This document shows, piece by piece, positions 53,201-64,000 of a stretch of 64,000 nucleotides of DNA (within the stretch, counting starts at the first letter, position 1; every line of letters starts with the position of its first letter). Position numbers and translations under genes: made by a program. The DNA is taken from contig OZ037765.1 of NCBI GenBank assembly GCA_964035545.1, positions 18,656,698 through 18,720,697 of the forward strand, in the 5' to 3' direction. A model generated the notes under the pieces. It had not been told where the DNA came from, made no database searches, and was given only the letters and a program-made list of their open reading frames with translations. The stretch is from Bugula neritina. Its lineage: Eukaryota; Bryozoa; Gymnolaemata; Cheilostomatida; Bugulidae.

Positions 53201-56200
53201 TCATGGAGACTACACTTCGCCCTTCTGGGAGGAGACAACTTCAAAATACGAATGTCCCCAGAGGGCTTGTGAAAAGCCTCTATTTGAAAAGAAAATAGTA
53301 TCTTCCATATTTCTAATTAGCTGTTTACTGTACACCCAAAGTATTCTATCAGCATTTAAAAAAATAAAAGGATTAAAATATTATAATTTTAAAATGCAGT
53401 ATTAAAAGTAGGTGACAGTACAATATATGCATTTCCTGGCTATTTAAAAATCTCTCTTTACTACTTGTAGGATGAAAGTCCAGGTTTACCCACTTCTGAG
53501 CAGCACTCTTTGTTGTCTGACGTACAGCTTCCCAGTGACGGCTCCTTAATCTCCCCAGAGGTTGATAAATGTAAGTAATTGAACAGTTGTTGGTATAATT
53601 TGATGACAGGTTGTGCTACCAGTTGCTGGTTGCAGTTAAACTTTTACTATTTGTACGAGTGGCCAAAAGTTACCTATAAAATAGGTGAAGCTATCATTTG
53701 TGGAAACTGGATTGCCAAATTGACTGTCTCAGCCAGATATTGGCCGAAGTAAAGTAATACTGTTATAGTTTTATTGAAAGTTTCTGAAGTCTAAACAAGA
53801 GATAAAAAGATTGACCTGTTTATTAATGAGAATGTAGACCTGCTACTATAGCCATTGTATACAGGGCTGTCTGTTAACTATTGACAGGTGGTGTTGTGGA
53901 ATCAGTTCAGGATCAGAGCTTCAAGTTTCATGATGGTCAGCCGGTGACTCTGGAGGACGGTACTGCGGCTTATGTACACTCTACATATAAAGGTATTAGT
54001 AGGTGTATTGTATGTACACTCTACATATAAAGGTATTAGTAGGTGTATTGTATGTGCACTCTACATATAAAGGTATTAGTAGGTGTATTGTATGTACACT
54101 CTACATATAAAGGTATTAGTAGGTGTATTGTATGTGCACTCTGCATATAAAGGTAGTAGTAGGTGTATTGTATGTACACTCTACATATAAAGGTAGTAGT
54201 AGGTGTATTGTATGTACACTCTACATATAAAGGTAGTAGTAGGTGTATTGTATGTACACTCTACATATAAAGGTAGTAGTAGGTGTATTGTATGTGCACT
54301 CTGCATTTACACAGAATGTGTTTATATCTAACATATATATAGTCCATATTTGAAGGTAAATTAACTAGCACTAGTTTTATAGTGTATGTAGCTTCCTTAC
54401 ATCTAGAGTACTTATTCCATCAACCAGTTTCATAGGTTTTTGGTTAGGTTTTGCTTTGATGTTTTCAGCGGGATCTCAGCCAGTTGTGTTTGAAGATGGC
54501 ACTACCATGTATATCAGTCATGAGCACCCTGCCCACAATCCTAGTATTGATAACTCATCTCTGGGAATTCTCAACGACCTTCACCCGATCACTGAAGCTG
54601 AGGTAAGATGCCTGTGAAAGAAGCACACATTTTTAAAGGTATTTCTGCACATTTTAGACAACGTGTAAATAGCTAAGAGTAACCTGCTATTAGTAGCATA
54701 CTTTTGCACTAAAATGAATAGCTTTTGTTCAACCGAACAGTTTACAAAATACATCATATAAGCCTATATCTTATTTTTATTATAAATATTCTTTACTCCT
54801 GCCATCTAAAACTAATTCTATGAACTTCACATTACTTAACATAGTTGTGTGGCGGCTTCGTCATTAGATGCAAGCAATATAATATGTTAAACTATAAAAA
54901 AGGCAATGCAGAACATGATGGTATCAAAATCTGTAGGATAAGAGACTAGGTGCTGCCGCTGCCGTGAGTCTCCCTTCATCTGGACAAAAGCTGTATAAAT
55001 GTGAGACTGAAGGGTGTAAGAAGGTGTACACAACACATCACCATCTGCAGGTATGCTAAAACCTTGTATCTTTGTAAGAATAACATGCTATAATGTAGAT
55101 ATAGATACAGTCTGTAGGTTACAGCGGTCATGTTTCAGTTAACTGGTTTATGACTTGATAATGAATTTTTTTTGGAAGGTATAGCTTAGTAGAGAGTGAA
55201 ATACTTTGAGTTGTATTTTTTAGTACCATAGAAAAAGCCATTTAGAGAGAAAGCCGTTTGTGTGCGGCTACAGTGGGTGTAACAAGACCTTCTCTACTAG
55301 TTACGGGTTAAAGAGTCACATTAGAGTACATACTGGGGAAAAGCCTTATAAATGCACTCATTGTCCTAAAGCTTTCAAAACATCTGGTGACCTTCAGAAA
55401 CATATTAGGATACACACTGGTAAGATGTTTACTTTCTGCAAAGAAGTCTGGGTTGGATGATTCAGGTATAGGGAATTGCCGTCTTGGGTTGGAATGTTTG
55501 TTACATGTTTGCAGTCCACTCTACCGGGTATATTTCATATATTTGGTTTATAAAATGGAAGTTTTAGATTTATTCTTAAAGTTATACTGAGTGTCTTTCT
55601 ATGACTACTAGTTATGTATGAATGATAGTTAAGAATACTTGCTTTTAAAGTAATATAAGAGCTTAGCTTTATATCTGTTCTACAGTAGAACTGCTAGAAT
55701 TCTGTTCTTTTATTGTAAATGTGAAAAATATAAGTTAGCCAATTATAATGCCTAGTAAGCATGGTGAATATGAGGTCCATTTTCTAGGACCTTCCTTTCT
55801 GTCAAAAGACTAGTTTCTGCTTGTGAGGCTTTTTGGGAAGATTATCTCCTCCTGATCTAACAACTACTTCAGGCAGCTCTCGCTTATTTATAGTTCCAAT
55901 GCCGTTGTATGAATAGTCTGTAACAAAAGTGGGTCACAAAAACAATAAACTGTTGACAGCGTGTTGCTGCAGGACCTATGGGTACCCTAGAGACTCTGCT
56001 GACACTGGAAGGCAATGCTGACTTATGTGGGCAGTCAGCTCTCCATATCTACCAGTTAGAGACCAAGTTTTACATGTACTTTCTGTGTTATTTGCAGGCG
56101 AGAAGCCATTCAAATGCCCGTTTCAGGGATGCGATAGGTCATTCACGACATCTAATATTAGAAAAGTCCATATACGAACTCATACTGGAGAGAAGCCTTA

Positions 56201-59052
56201 CGTCTGTGACGAGTGTGGGAAGAGATTCTCAAGTTGCACCAACCACCGTAACCACATTAGAATACACAGCGGTACGTGTACCAGCTGCATATAACTAACT
56301 TACTGCAAGTCATGTTTATGGGTGTTGTGTTACAAGACGTGGTATTTTTTCTACAATGTTGGTACACACCACTGTAATGTGTGTTGATTATATATATATT
56401 TTTTTTAAGGTGAAAGGCCGTACGTATGCCAGTTTGAAGGTTGTGATAAGAGATTCACGGAATACTCCAGTTTGTACAAACACAACGTAGTGCATAGTGC
56501 GAGCAAACCATACGCATGCCCACAGTGTGGTAAGCTGTATAGACAAGCTTCTACCCTGGCCATGCACAAAAGGACGGCGCACGGTGAGTCAGAGCTCGTC
56601 CTAACTGGAGGCGACGTGATGACTGGACAACTGATAACATGTGAGTTGGCACTTACCACGTGTATAATATAAGTGTGGTGCGTGTAATATACACTAACAC
56701 CTGAATAAAGATGAGTGTTATATAAATAATATATGTATTATTTGAGTAATATACGAGTGTTATGTCTATAATATGTCAGCAACAGAAACAAAATGCTATA
56801 ACAATGTGTGTTTTATTGTGCTACATGTTTTATTACGAAATTTGCAAATATTTTAGATTTGATATGTGAAGTAGTTTTCTAACTTTTAAGTTTGAAAGGA
56901 TAGAGTATATAATTTGTGTGGTATGGTGTTACAGTGGAACAAACCAAGGGCACTGTTCTATCTACTGGAGTTGTGGGCGTGATTAACTCTCAAAACAAAC
57001 AGGTAAAGCGATGCCATCATGTCTGTCTTAAGTTTTTCCTGCTGTGTACAAGTATATATATTTTTTTATTTTATTCATTTTTTAGTTTATTGTAAAATCG
57101 TTGATCAATGTCGTTGATCGTGTCACTTTCAAAACTTAGCCTTAGCCTAGTGGTTAGAGCACTGGCTTAGTAAACACAAGGTCAGTGGCTTGAATCCCAG
57201 TAAATACCATCAGTGATGTTAGGAAGGGCATTCAGTCATAATTGCTTCTTTTTCCACAATAGAAAACAAGCCCTTAGCTTGCTGAAAAACCTTTCTATTA
57301 AGGTTTTTTCACAGGAATGTCGATTATAAATTATAAGTTTTGTTAAATTCAATCAGTTAACTAATAAGGTTTATGTTTGTAGTTTACTACAAAGAGAGTA
57401 CCTTCGGCCTCTCTCGCCACGTCAATCAGTCGTACAAGATTGGAGGATCAAATAGACCTCTCACAGATTGATCCTGACAACCTGGTCATCGTGACTCACC
57501 CTTGTTTTAAGATTGTACAGTCTGAGGTACTTCAATAGCAGCTTTAGGATATATTATTTCTCTGTTTGGCTATTATGGTAGCGGACTAAACAGGTGGAGA
57601 AAATAATATACATAATTAATAATCCAGCCATAAGTTCTCCCTGAAACATGTATTATTAGGATTTTACAGTTTTTATTAGCGTGGCTTAAACAATAACAAA
57701 AAGATTTTTTGACAGCACTTATATGCTGTAACTTTGTATTGGTGAATAATTTTCTACCTTAGAACTCAGCATGAATACCAATGGTTAAGTGTGTTCCATG
57801 CTGTGCTAAGAGTTGGCTTGCCCATATTCAACATACTTGTAAATGTAGGCTATAATTTCTATTCTCCAGTGAATCAGCCTGGCTGTTGCTTTTTCCCTTA
57901 TCAATAGCAATAAACAAATTAATGGTGTTTTTAACAAAAGTACCAAATGCCCCTGCCAATACTCTACTCTAACTCATGAAACAAAAATAACACTCCTGAA
58001 AGGGCATTATATAACAGCTGGCATAACAATCTTCTCACATTCTAATATTCGTCCACTCCAACTTTTCCTCAATTGCTATAAAGGACAAAGCACTGCAGGA
58101 CAAAGTAGCTTTGGGTTTTGTTGTATATAAACTCTGTGATAGATCTTACACAGTTTAGGCAGTTTTGGTATTATTGTTTCATTTTTTATATTGGATTTAT
58201 GTCTCCTGTTTTAGAGTGCAGGTTGACCTTGATCATATTAAATAAATATAAGTGCTGCATTAAGGCACTTTCTGAAACTGTATTGAATATAGTGAATTCT
58301 TGGCTCCCTTTGGTCTGAAGCTGTTTTCAGCTCTACACTTTCAACTGTTTGTAACGTCAAATTACAATGTGTTGATTTATTATTTAACTCAATGAGCAAC
58401 AATAAGCCCAATAATTTGAATACTGAGTTTGTATGAATAAAGCAAATGATTGCTTTGAAAAATTGAAATTGAATTACCTGGTCACGATCCAAGATTTGTT
58501 TACAATGAATATGTTGTGCATTCTGTATTTTATATGCTGTCTGAATGAACTGTTGTGTGTTTGATTCATGCAATGACATGAGAATATCATGTGCCAGGTT
58601 TCAATACATCTAAGTCACTTCTAAATCACCGTGTTCCTGAATAATAAAAGTCAATACAAATGACTTACTATAGATTAGTAATTATTGGAATAGCTTAAGA
58701 ATAAAGTTGCAGTTATTTATTACGTCATCGTTAGTTGATGAAGGATTTGCAGAGTTGAATATTAGCTAAAATTTAGTTTTTCGGTAAAATTAAGTTACTT
58801 TTCTTCCCACAGCTAAAATAATTCTCATTTTAATGTTTTGAAGTCTGCTTCTAGTGACCGTATCTTCTCTGAAAACAGGGTAATTCAAGGTCTGACGGTA
58901 TGAGCACTCAGATGGTGTACACAGACTGTATCACCAACCAGGGAAATGTCGTCAGCAAAATCAGCAGACCAGGTGTTACAGAAGTCAACTCAGTCACAAC
59001 GCAAGGTCTGGACCTCACACCCTCTGACATAATAGCAGACACTGTGTCGTGA
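50270..59052 (+). CDS. ZNF143: ZNF143/Staf-type seven-zinc-finger transcription activator, 11 exons
   Basis: Exons: 50270-50338, 53471-53570, 53888-53992, 54469-54602, 54937-55050, 55224-55419, 56098-56271, 56410-56640, 56935-57002, 57383-57526, 58879-59052; 1509 nt, 502 residues. Staf/ZNF143 activates snRNA, selenocysteine-tRNA and many mRNA promoters and takes part in chromatin looping. The N-terminal part has two copies of the family activation repeat ([17 protein letters not shown] and [13 protein letters not shown]). Residues about 158-355 hold seven C2H2 fingers with ZNF143 recognition segments: [64 protein letters not shown]. The C-terminal region is Thr/Val/Gln/Ser-rich. Exon 8 has a second strong donor 57 nt upstream (end 56583), in frame. 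A minisatellite starts inside exon 3. ZNF76 is the vertebrate paralogue, so this may be the single pre-duplication gene. Confidence 0.95.
50833..53284. repeat. Large inverted repeat, ~600-bp arms, 1.25-kb spacer (ZNF143 intron 1)
   Basis: The left arm 50833-51432 (starting aatagaggcttttcacaagc) is the near-perfect reverse complement of the right arm 52683-53284, with only scattered substitutions by eye. The spacer 51433-52682 contains a MITE-like copy but no transposase-like frame. TA lies at both outer ends (aaTAGAGG / CCTCTAtt), which would fit a TA target duplication, but arm similarity seems to reach slightly past it. It may be a non-autonomous long-TIR or foldback element, or a local inverted duplication. 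Confidence 0.85.
51639..51792 (+). mobile_element. MITE-like element, copy 4 (inside the large inverted repeat)
   Basis: About 155 bp in the spacer of the 50.8-53.3 kb inverted repeat. It starts atttaggagcatgcagtagt, followed by gaagaaattgagatagcc, and ends tttctccattagtactgcat, then ctacct. The interior taatctagaaaaaaggcttt matches the other copies. Confidence 0.7.
53971..54306 (+). repeat. 40-bp minisatellite, 8.4 copies, overlapping exon 3 end and its donor
   Basis: Units start at 53971, 54011, 54051, 54091, 54131, 54171, 54211, 54251 and a partial at 54291. Each has the form tatgtacactctacatataa, aggtattagt, aggtgtattg, with few substitutions. Units 1-4 carry ggtatta and units 5-8 ggtagta at the donor position. 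The first 22 bp of unit 1 are the last coding bases of ZNF143 exon 3. Confidence 0.97.
57137..57345 (+). mobile_element. tRNA-derived SINE copy (ZNF143 intron 9)
   Basis: The head has an A box (tagcctagtggttagagc) and a decayed B box (ggcttgaatcc). The body atcagtgatgttaggaaggg, cattcagtcataattgct and tail ttttttcacaggaatgtc match the 23.7-kb element. Confidence 0.8.
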
Positions 59053-59141
59053 CATTATATCGTCACATCAGTATTTAGCTGCTCGATTGGTCTTGAACAA
59101 CCTAACATAGTGTATGTTTACATGCAGATTGTTTTGTGTTC

Positions 59142-59147
59142 AATAAA
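59142..59147 (+). terminator. ZNF143 polyadenylation signal
   Basis: AATAAA 90 nt after the ZNF143 stop codon, followed by TG-rich DNA (gtaagtgtgcaattttgagc). Confidence 0.7.
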
Positions 59148-60559
59148 GTTAGAAATGTAAGTGTGCAATTTTGAGCACATGTTATGTCAATCATGTACAC
59201 TGAGTATGCTCTTTCTTTTCGCTCATGCATTTCTACAAATCTATTTGATTTAATAAAATAGTGTGATAAAAATCTATTACCTCCTACTTGTATTATTCTA
59301 ATAATAAAGTTGACCCTTTGCTGCAGTACATACATGAAGTGTGCTGCTGTGCATTCAATCCTTTAGTAAACTTTAATCAAATTAACATATTTAATGTGGC
59401 AATCTGAAATCAGTGAATGCCTGATCAATACCTTCAACTACATTCACTAAACTACATGAGCACTGATTGTTTTTAATTTGTTTTATTGATCACCAGTTCA
59501 AATCTCAGCCTGTCGGCCCTTGGCAGTATCTGGAACACCCACTAAAGGAACTTTTAGATTACTAGAAGCAAACCGTTATAGTTACTTACAATATGTAGGT
59601 TAAACTTTCCTACTCCCACCCCCTCTCTGTATATCTATTACTACAATATAAATATAATTATGTTGTAATTAGAAGTACTTTACATACGTTTTTTATACTA
59701 ATATGTACCTTGTACAGTTAGAAGTACAGCATGTACTCTATATAGTTGAAGCAACATGCATACTGTTCTTATTATGAAACAGTGCTTGTATTAAAATACT
59801 ATGGCTGTAATAATTTATAATTCATCTATAACGAATACCCTAGTTGGAATAATATGTGCTTTGGTTATAATAATACATTATCTACCATACTTACAAAATC
59901 AATATCCCCTCTAAAGTTTATCCTTTTGAGCTGAAATGTTTAATGAGAATACAATTCAAGAATTGAGGCAAAAATTTAATTGATGTTTTATTTAAACCTT
60001 TTAAAAATTGTCCTCTAGTTGTAACTTTTATATCATTATTCCAAAGCTTCCGTATATATTACATCAAATATTGCAGCTATGATTATATGTACCCTTGTTT
60101 TAATAAAGCTATAACATAACTATAATCATACGGCTCATTTTACCCTATAACCTATAGTTATGACAAGTATCCTACTTCTATAGATATGCCCTATTGTTAA
60201 GTAATCTGTGCATTCTATTGTTATATACACCTTGCCTACATTATGCACCTCATTTGTAACATATAAGAACCTGAATATATAGATTTTTTATGTTGGTGAA
60301 ATGTTGACAAGCTTAAATCTCGTCTAGGTATTATTTGTTTTAGAGAATTACAATTAGATATTAATTGATTGGCTGAACTATGCTGGCTAAATAATTTATA
60401 CAGGCCTAGAGTTGATATTATAATATATTATGCTTTCAGCAAAGGGCTTTCATTATAGGCGTTGCTTGGAAAATGAGATGACATTTTAGGTGCATAGTCT
60501 GTGCCCACAGTGGTTCAGTAATGTAGCAGCAGCAGAGTGGCACTCCCTATCTGCTAGTC
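59148..60559. other. Intergenic, no gene seen
   Basis: AT-rich DNA with many short tatagtt/ataatta-like steps but no clear period. No exon was recognised. Confidence 0.4.
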
Positions 60560-60627
60560 ATGTATAACGTGAATATAGCCAGCAGCTCCACAGGAGGGCC
60601 TAAGGCTCACTCTGATCTCTATTCACA
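60560..60627 (+). CDS. Possible first coding exon of a gene continuing to the right
   Basis: An ATG opens 22 codons (MYNVNIASSSTGGPKAHSDL, then YS) and ends in phase 2 at a consensus GTAAGT donor. The surrounding 150 bp are richer in GC and lie in otherwise AT-rich DNA, as for other first exons here. No matching acceptor exon was found up to 64000, so a long first intron must be assumed. The family is not recognised. Confidence 0.35.
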
Positions 60628-60900
60628 GTAAGTATCTTTTAATTTCTCCTAAGACTCAGCATACTAGTCTCATCTCTCTAGTTTAAGACATTCTACAATA
60701 ATGAAAATAAACAAATATAACATATATGATAATGATGATCATTACTTTTCCGTAATGTGATTGAATGTCACATCTTTCATCACTAAATGATTTGCTGTGT
60801 TGCTATTTCATGACTCTATATTGTATTATGGAAGGCAGGTGATAGGCTTTTGTGTACCTATAATAAAATAAAGATTATAGAATCAGCAATAAAAAACTCA

Positions 60901-61102
60901 AGCAAGTTTATAGTCACCATCTGTGTGAGAAAGCCCCTTAGGGTTTTTGTCAAATCAGGCTAAGGACTTGTTCAGATGAGGCACAGGAGCAATTATGACT
61001 GGATGCTCTTCTTAACATCAACAATGGCCTTTGTCGGGTTCGAACCCACGACTTTGTGTTTACTAGGCAAACACTCTAGCCCCTAAACCACGGCTGCTCC
61101 TG
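60901..61102 (-). mobile_element. tRNA-derived SINE copy, well preserved, minus strand
   Basis: Read on the minus strand it starts ggagcagccgtggtttaggg, with an A box (tggtttagggg) and a perfect B box (ggttcgaaccc). The body ggccattgttgatgttaaga, agagcatccagtcataattg, ctcctgtgcctcatctgaac and a tail ending tggtgactataaacttg follow. This is the best-preserved tRNA-like head of the copies here. Confidence 0.88.
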
Positions 61103-62966
61103 ATTAGATAAGAAACAACAATGTTTAATATTATTCAAAGCTTCTGACAGTATTTTGAACATTGGAAAACCAATTACAAAAGTATTAAGAAAAGATTTAA
61201 CTACTTCAAGTGACTGGGACTAGAGTCAAAGTGATTCCTAATCAAGCATCTAGTAATCTGTGCAATCTTTAATTAGGCAGAAATTTTTATATCTGGGCAT
61301 TTGGCTGTATCTCTTTCATTATTTTACATAAATATTTTATAAATAATAATCATATAAAGTATAAATAAAGTCAATAAGAGTAAAAGGCTTTAAAGTATAG
61401 ACTTATAGTGTGTAAGCAATTCTACATTTCAGATCTCGCTAATACTGCAAACACATGCAACTTTGCAAGTTGAATAAACTTATATGAAATATTGCTACTA
61501 AAAAGTTTTTTCTAGCCAGCTCTTATTGCAATTGGCTTAGATTTATCCTCAGAAGTACTTCTTATACTGAACCCTAATAGTCTAAGCATTTCATATCATA
61601 ATTTAAGTATTTTTTCATTTCTGCATGCTTTTCCTAGGTTGATGTTCTACAGCCTCTGCTTACTTATGATATTCTTGTGAAATGTATAAGTATAACTGCT
61701 GCACAGTAGAATAAATATGACAAAATTCAAAGAACAAACTATTTGATAATTTTTGTAAATATTGTGCACTATTAATTGTTATGTTACTTATTAACAGATA
61801 CTAGAATAAGTAATATTTTAAACTTTAAACTTCAGTTATTAAGCAGCTAACTTTACGTTATACAATGCACCCTTGGCCATAGATTTGTGAAAGTGCATTA
61901 TATAACATGAAGCAGAGACCTAAAAATAGAGTAAGGTGTTTGATTTCTAACATATTTTGTGTTACATATCTTGCACGATCTAAAACCTGCATTTAAGTAA
62001 CAGTATATCTATATTGTTCAGTACTTTGTTTTAGTGAAGTGAAAAAATAATTGTTCAACACTTTGAAATAGAGCTGGTTACGTCAAAGCTAAATGTCATT
62101 TGAGACAACCAATGCTGAGTCTTAATTTTGTGCCTATTTAACTTGGAATTAACTTTTGTTTACTATAAATGAGCATTCTTGTGCAAAAATACGATGGTAT
62201 TGTTTTATACAACTATGTTAATAATTCAAGGTGACTGAAGCCTACCGCAACAATCTTACAGCTACTTCTTACAATATAATGATATGCAGTTAGACCTGGT
62301 AAAATTTGTATAATTGATATTCCATGTTCATGCCTGAGATTTTTAGTTATCATGAAATCTAAACCAGCAATTGCTAATGGGAAAATTCAATGGCTATTGT
62401 GATTAATAACTGAGGAGTTAAGAAACAGAGCTGAACTAAAACCATAGCAAACCAAGTTGACAGCTTTCTTTTTTGAGCCATGGCTATTTTGAAAAAAAAC
62501 ATGTGAAGTCTGAATTATTAAGTTATGCACTGACTTGAATCAATTTGAATTATAGGCTGTTTGTCCGAAATCAATAAAATTGTGATGCTCAGTAAAATAA
62601 TATTGTATTCATCTAGCAATTTGAATATGGAAGAGAATCATTGCTCCTATAGTAGTAGTAGAATTAATTCTAGATTCCCTTATAATCAACCAAAATCAAT
62701 AATAATAAATATGCTATAATTAACCAGTTACTGTAAGTGGCAAATCTCAAAAAAATGTTAAAACTCAAGTTGTAAGTCTTGAGTTATTTGAAACCACAAT
62801 AACTGTACGTTTCATTAACACGACCTGTAATTATTAAGTTGCCAAACATTCATCAATGCCATTTTATAAATATTTGTGAGTAATAAAAGAATTGATGGTT
62901 ACAAAATTGTCGTAAGTATTTTGGAACTGTTTACAATAAATTTAATTTTATTATGGGTGGCCCTCA

Positions 62967-62977
62967 CCCCCCCCCCC
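62967..62977. repeat. Poly-C run (11 C)
   Basis: Eleven consecutive C in AT-rich DNA. Confidence 0.95.
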
Positions 62978-63879
62978 ATCCTAACCCTTATATACTATGT
63001 AATCACCATAACCCCTGTTTAACAACACTAATATTGTTGATAATGTAATCACATTTACAGTTTTCCACCACACTACTGGGCCATAAGGGATTACTTTACA
63101 TGAAAATTGCAGCAAACTGGTCAAAGTAGTTGTATCATCAAGTTAATGGTCTTAGCAAGTTTTCAAGGAACTTCAAGTACTCAAGTTATAATATGAGCTT
63201 CTGTTTTAAGTCAACATTTGACTTATACCTTACTTGCATGACTAAGGATGTTATCTATTTAATTACTTTAGTTTATTAGCTATGGATTAATACCTATAAG
63301 CAGCACGTTCGCAAAAGTTTATTTTTCACTAATTAAAAACCTATAAAAAGAGGCAAAATTTGGTTTTTGATAATTTCATGCGCTTTAAATCAAACTGAAA
63401 GAATAAAAAATCTCTACATACAGTTGTATAAAAGTTTTTGATTGCTATACTACTCTTAACTTTACTATCTGAAATTCTAGCGTTTTATTTGTTATCTAGT
63501 CTCAGTATAGCCGTAGTATTACCTTAACACCATCTCTAAAAACACACACTTTTATTAAATGATAATTGTTTGATAATTTTATAGTATTAATAGTTCAATT
63601 ACCAAGCATATTGCAATTTAATTTCAGATACAGTAGAACTATAGTCTTCTGTTCTGTGGTACCCATTCAGTATTTAGGACATGTTGAAGTGAGGCTGAAG
63701 TTTCACCAAAGTAATTAGAACCAAGTGTCAAGGGCAAATATCTAATTGATTGTGATAATTAACTAACACTAACCTTTCACTGCATGTGATACCTACTGAT
63801 ACTTCCAGAGTGGTGCAGCAAACAGAGAACATAATTTAGAAAAAGAGGAAATAAAATATGATGTTGCAAACAGAAACAA

Positions 63880-63946
63880 ACACACACACGCACACACACG
63901 CGCACACACACACACACGCACACACGCACACACGTGCGCACACACA
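63880..63946. repeat. (CA)n microsatellite with CG interruptions
   Basis: About 67 bp of ca repeats broken by several cg steps. Confidence 0.95.
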
Positions 63947-64000
63947 TATAAAGCTCAAAATGCAAGCTATATCATATTTAAATATTTTTTGACAATAATT

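Larger units (their letters stand above)
60628..64000. other. No gene recognised; intron of the preceding candidate or intergenic
   Basis: It contains a SINE copy (60901-61102), an 11-C run (62967-62977) and a CA repeat (63880-63946). The short frame within the CA repeat (63777-63965, minus) is a simple-sequence artefact. Confidence 0.4.

Noticed and set aside
55978-56298. 106-residue plus-strand ORF overlapping a zinc-finger exon
   Set aside because: It is an out-of-frame shadow of ZNF143 exon 7 that reads through its acceptor.
60901-61102. Possible tRNA gene (perfect B box ggttcgaaccc)
   Set aside because: No complete cloverleaf or acceptor stem; the sequence continues into the shared SINE body.
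63777-63965. 62-residue ORF rich in Val/Cys/Arg
   Set aside because: It is translation of a CA/GT microsatellite.
1-64000. CRISPR arrays, operons or bacterial-type systems
   Set aside because: The window is spliced animal DNA. The only regularly spaced direct repeat is the 40-bp minisatellite, which has no spacers.

Overview
The window is AT-rich, intron-dense nuclear DNA from an animal. It carries spliced genes with GT-AG introns of roughly 0.3 to 2 kb, tRNA-derived SINEs, MITE-like elements, a solo LTR, a decayed LINE, and several animal gene families: plastin, AATF, ZNF143, RNF146, AGPAT5, NDUFV2 and a GT31 glycosyltransferase. The intron load, repeat types and protein divergence suggest an invertebrate. 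I cannot name the phylum from sequence alone.

Layout, left to right. At 1.6-2.4 kb two phase-0 exons (minus strand) look like the 5' end of an unrecognised gene that leaves the window. At 7.9-14.8 kb (minus) lies a complete 11-exon plastin/fimbrin. At 15.3-26.2 kb (minus) is AATF, and about 500 bp separate its stop from the plastin start codon. At 26.2-29.3 kb there is a repeat-rich gap with a probable solo LTR and a LINE remnant. At 29.3-31.3 kb (minus) is a 3-exon GT31 glycosyltransferase. At 34.9-40.3 kb (minus) is NDUFV2, the complex I 24-kDa subunit, which includes a 17-nt micro-exon. At 42.4-43.6 kb (plus) is an RNF146/Iduna-type RING-WWE ubiquitin ligase. At 44.6-49.0 kb (minus) is an AGPAT5-type acyltransferase. 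It is head-to-head with ZNF143/Staf at 50.3-59.1 kb (plus), which has seven zinc fingers. At 60.56 kb (plus) there is a possible first exon of a gene that continues past the window.

Every complete gene model was built by hand from splice signals, matching reading phases and recognisable protein families; all add up to lengths close to those usual for the family. The genes are housekeeping or cytoskeletal genes with unrelated roles, and nothing suggests an operon or a gene-cluster system. The most unusual observations are structural: a 40-bp minisatellite that has multiplied the splice donor of a ZNF143 coding exon; an NDUFV2 micro-exon whose stronger downstream donor would add an in-frame stop; a 2.45-kb inverted repeat with ~600-bp arms in ZNF143 intron 1; and two families of dispersed short elements (MITE-like and SINE), one SINE copy having a perfect 13-bp target-site duplication. 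I did not find a convincing new biological system.
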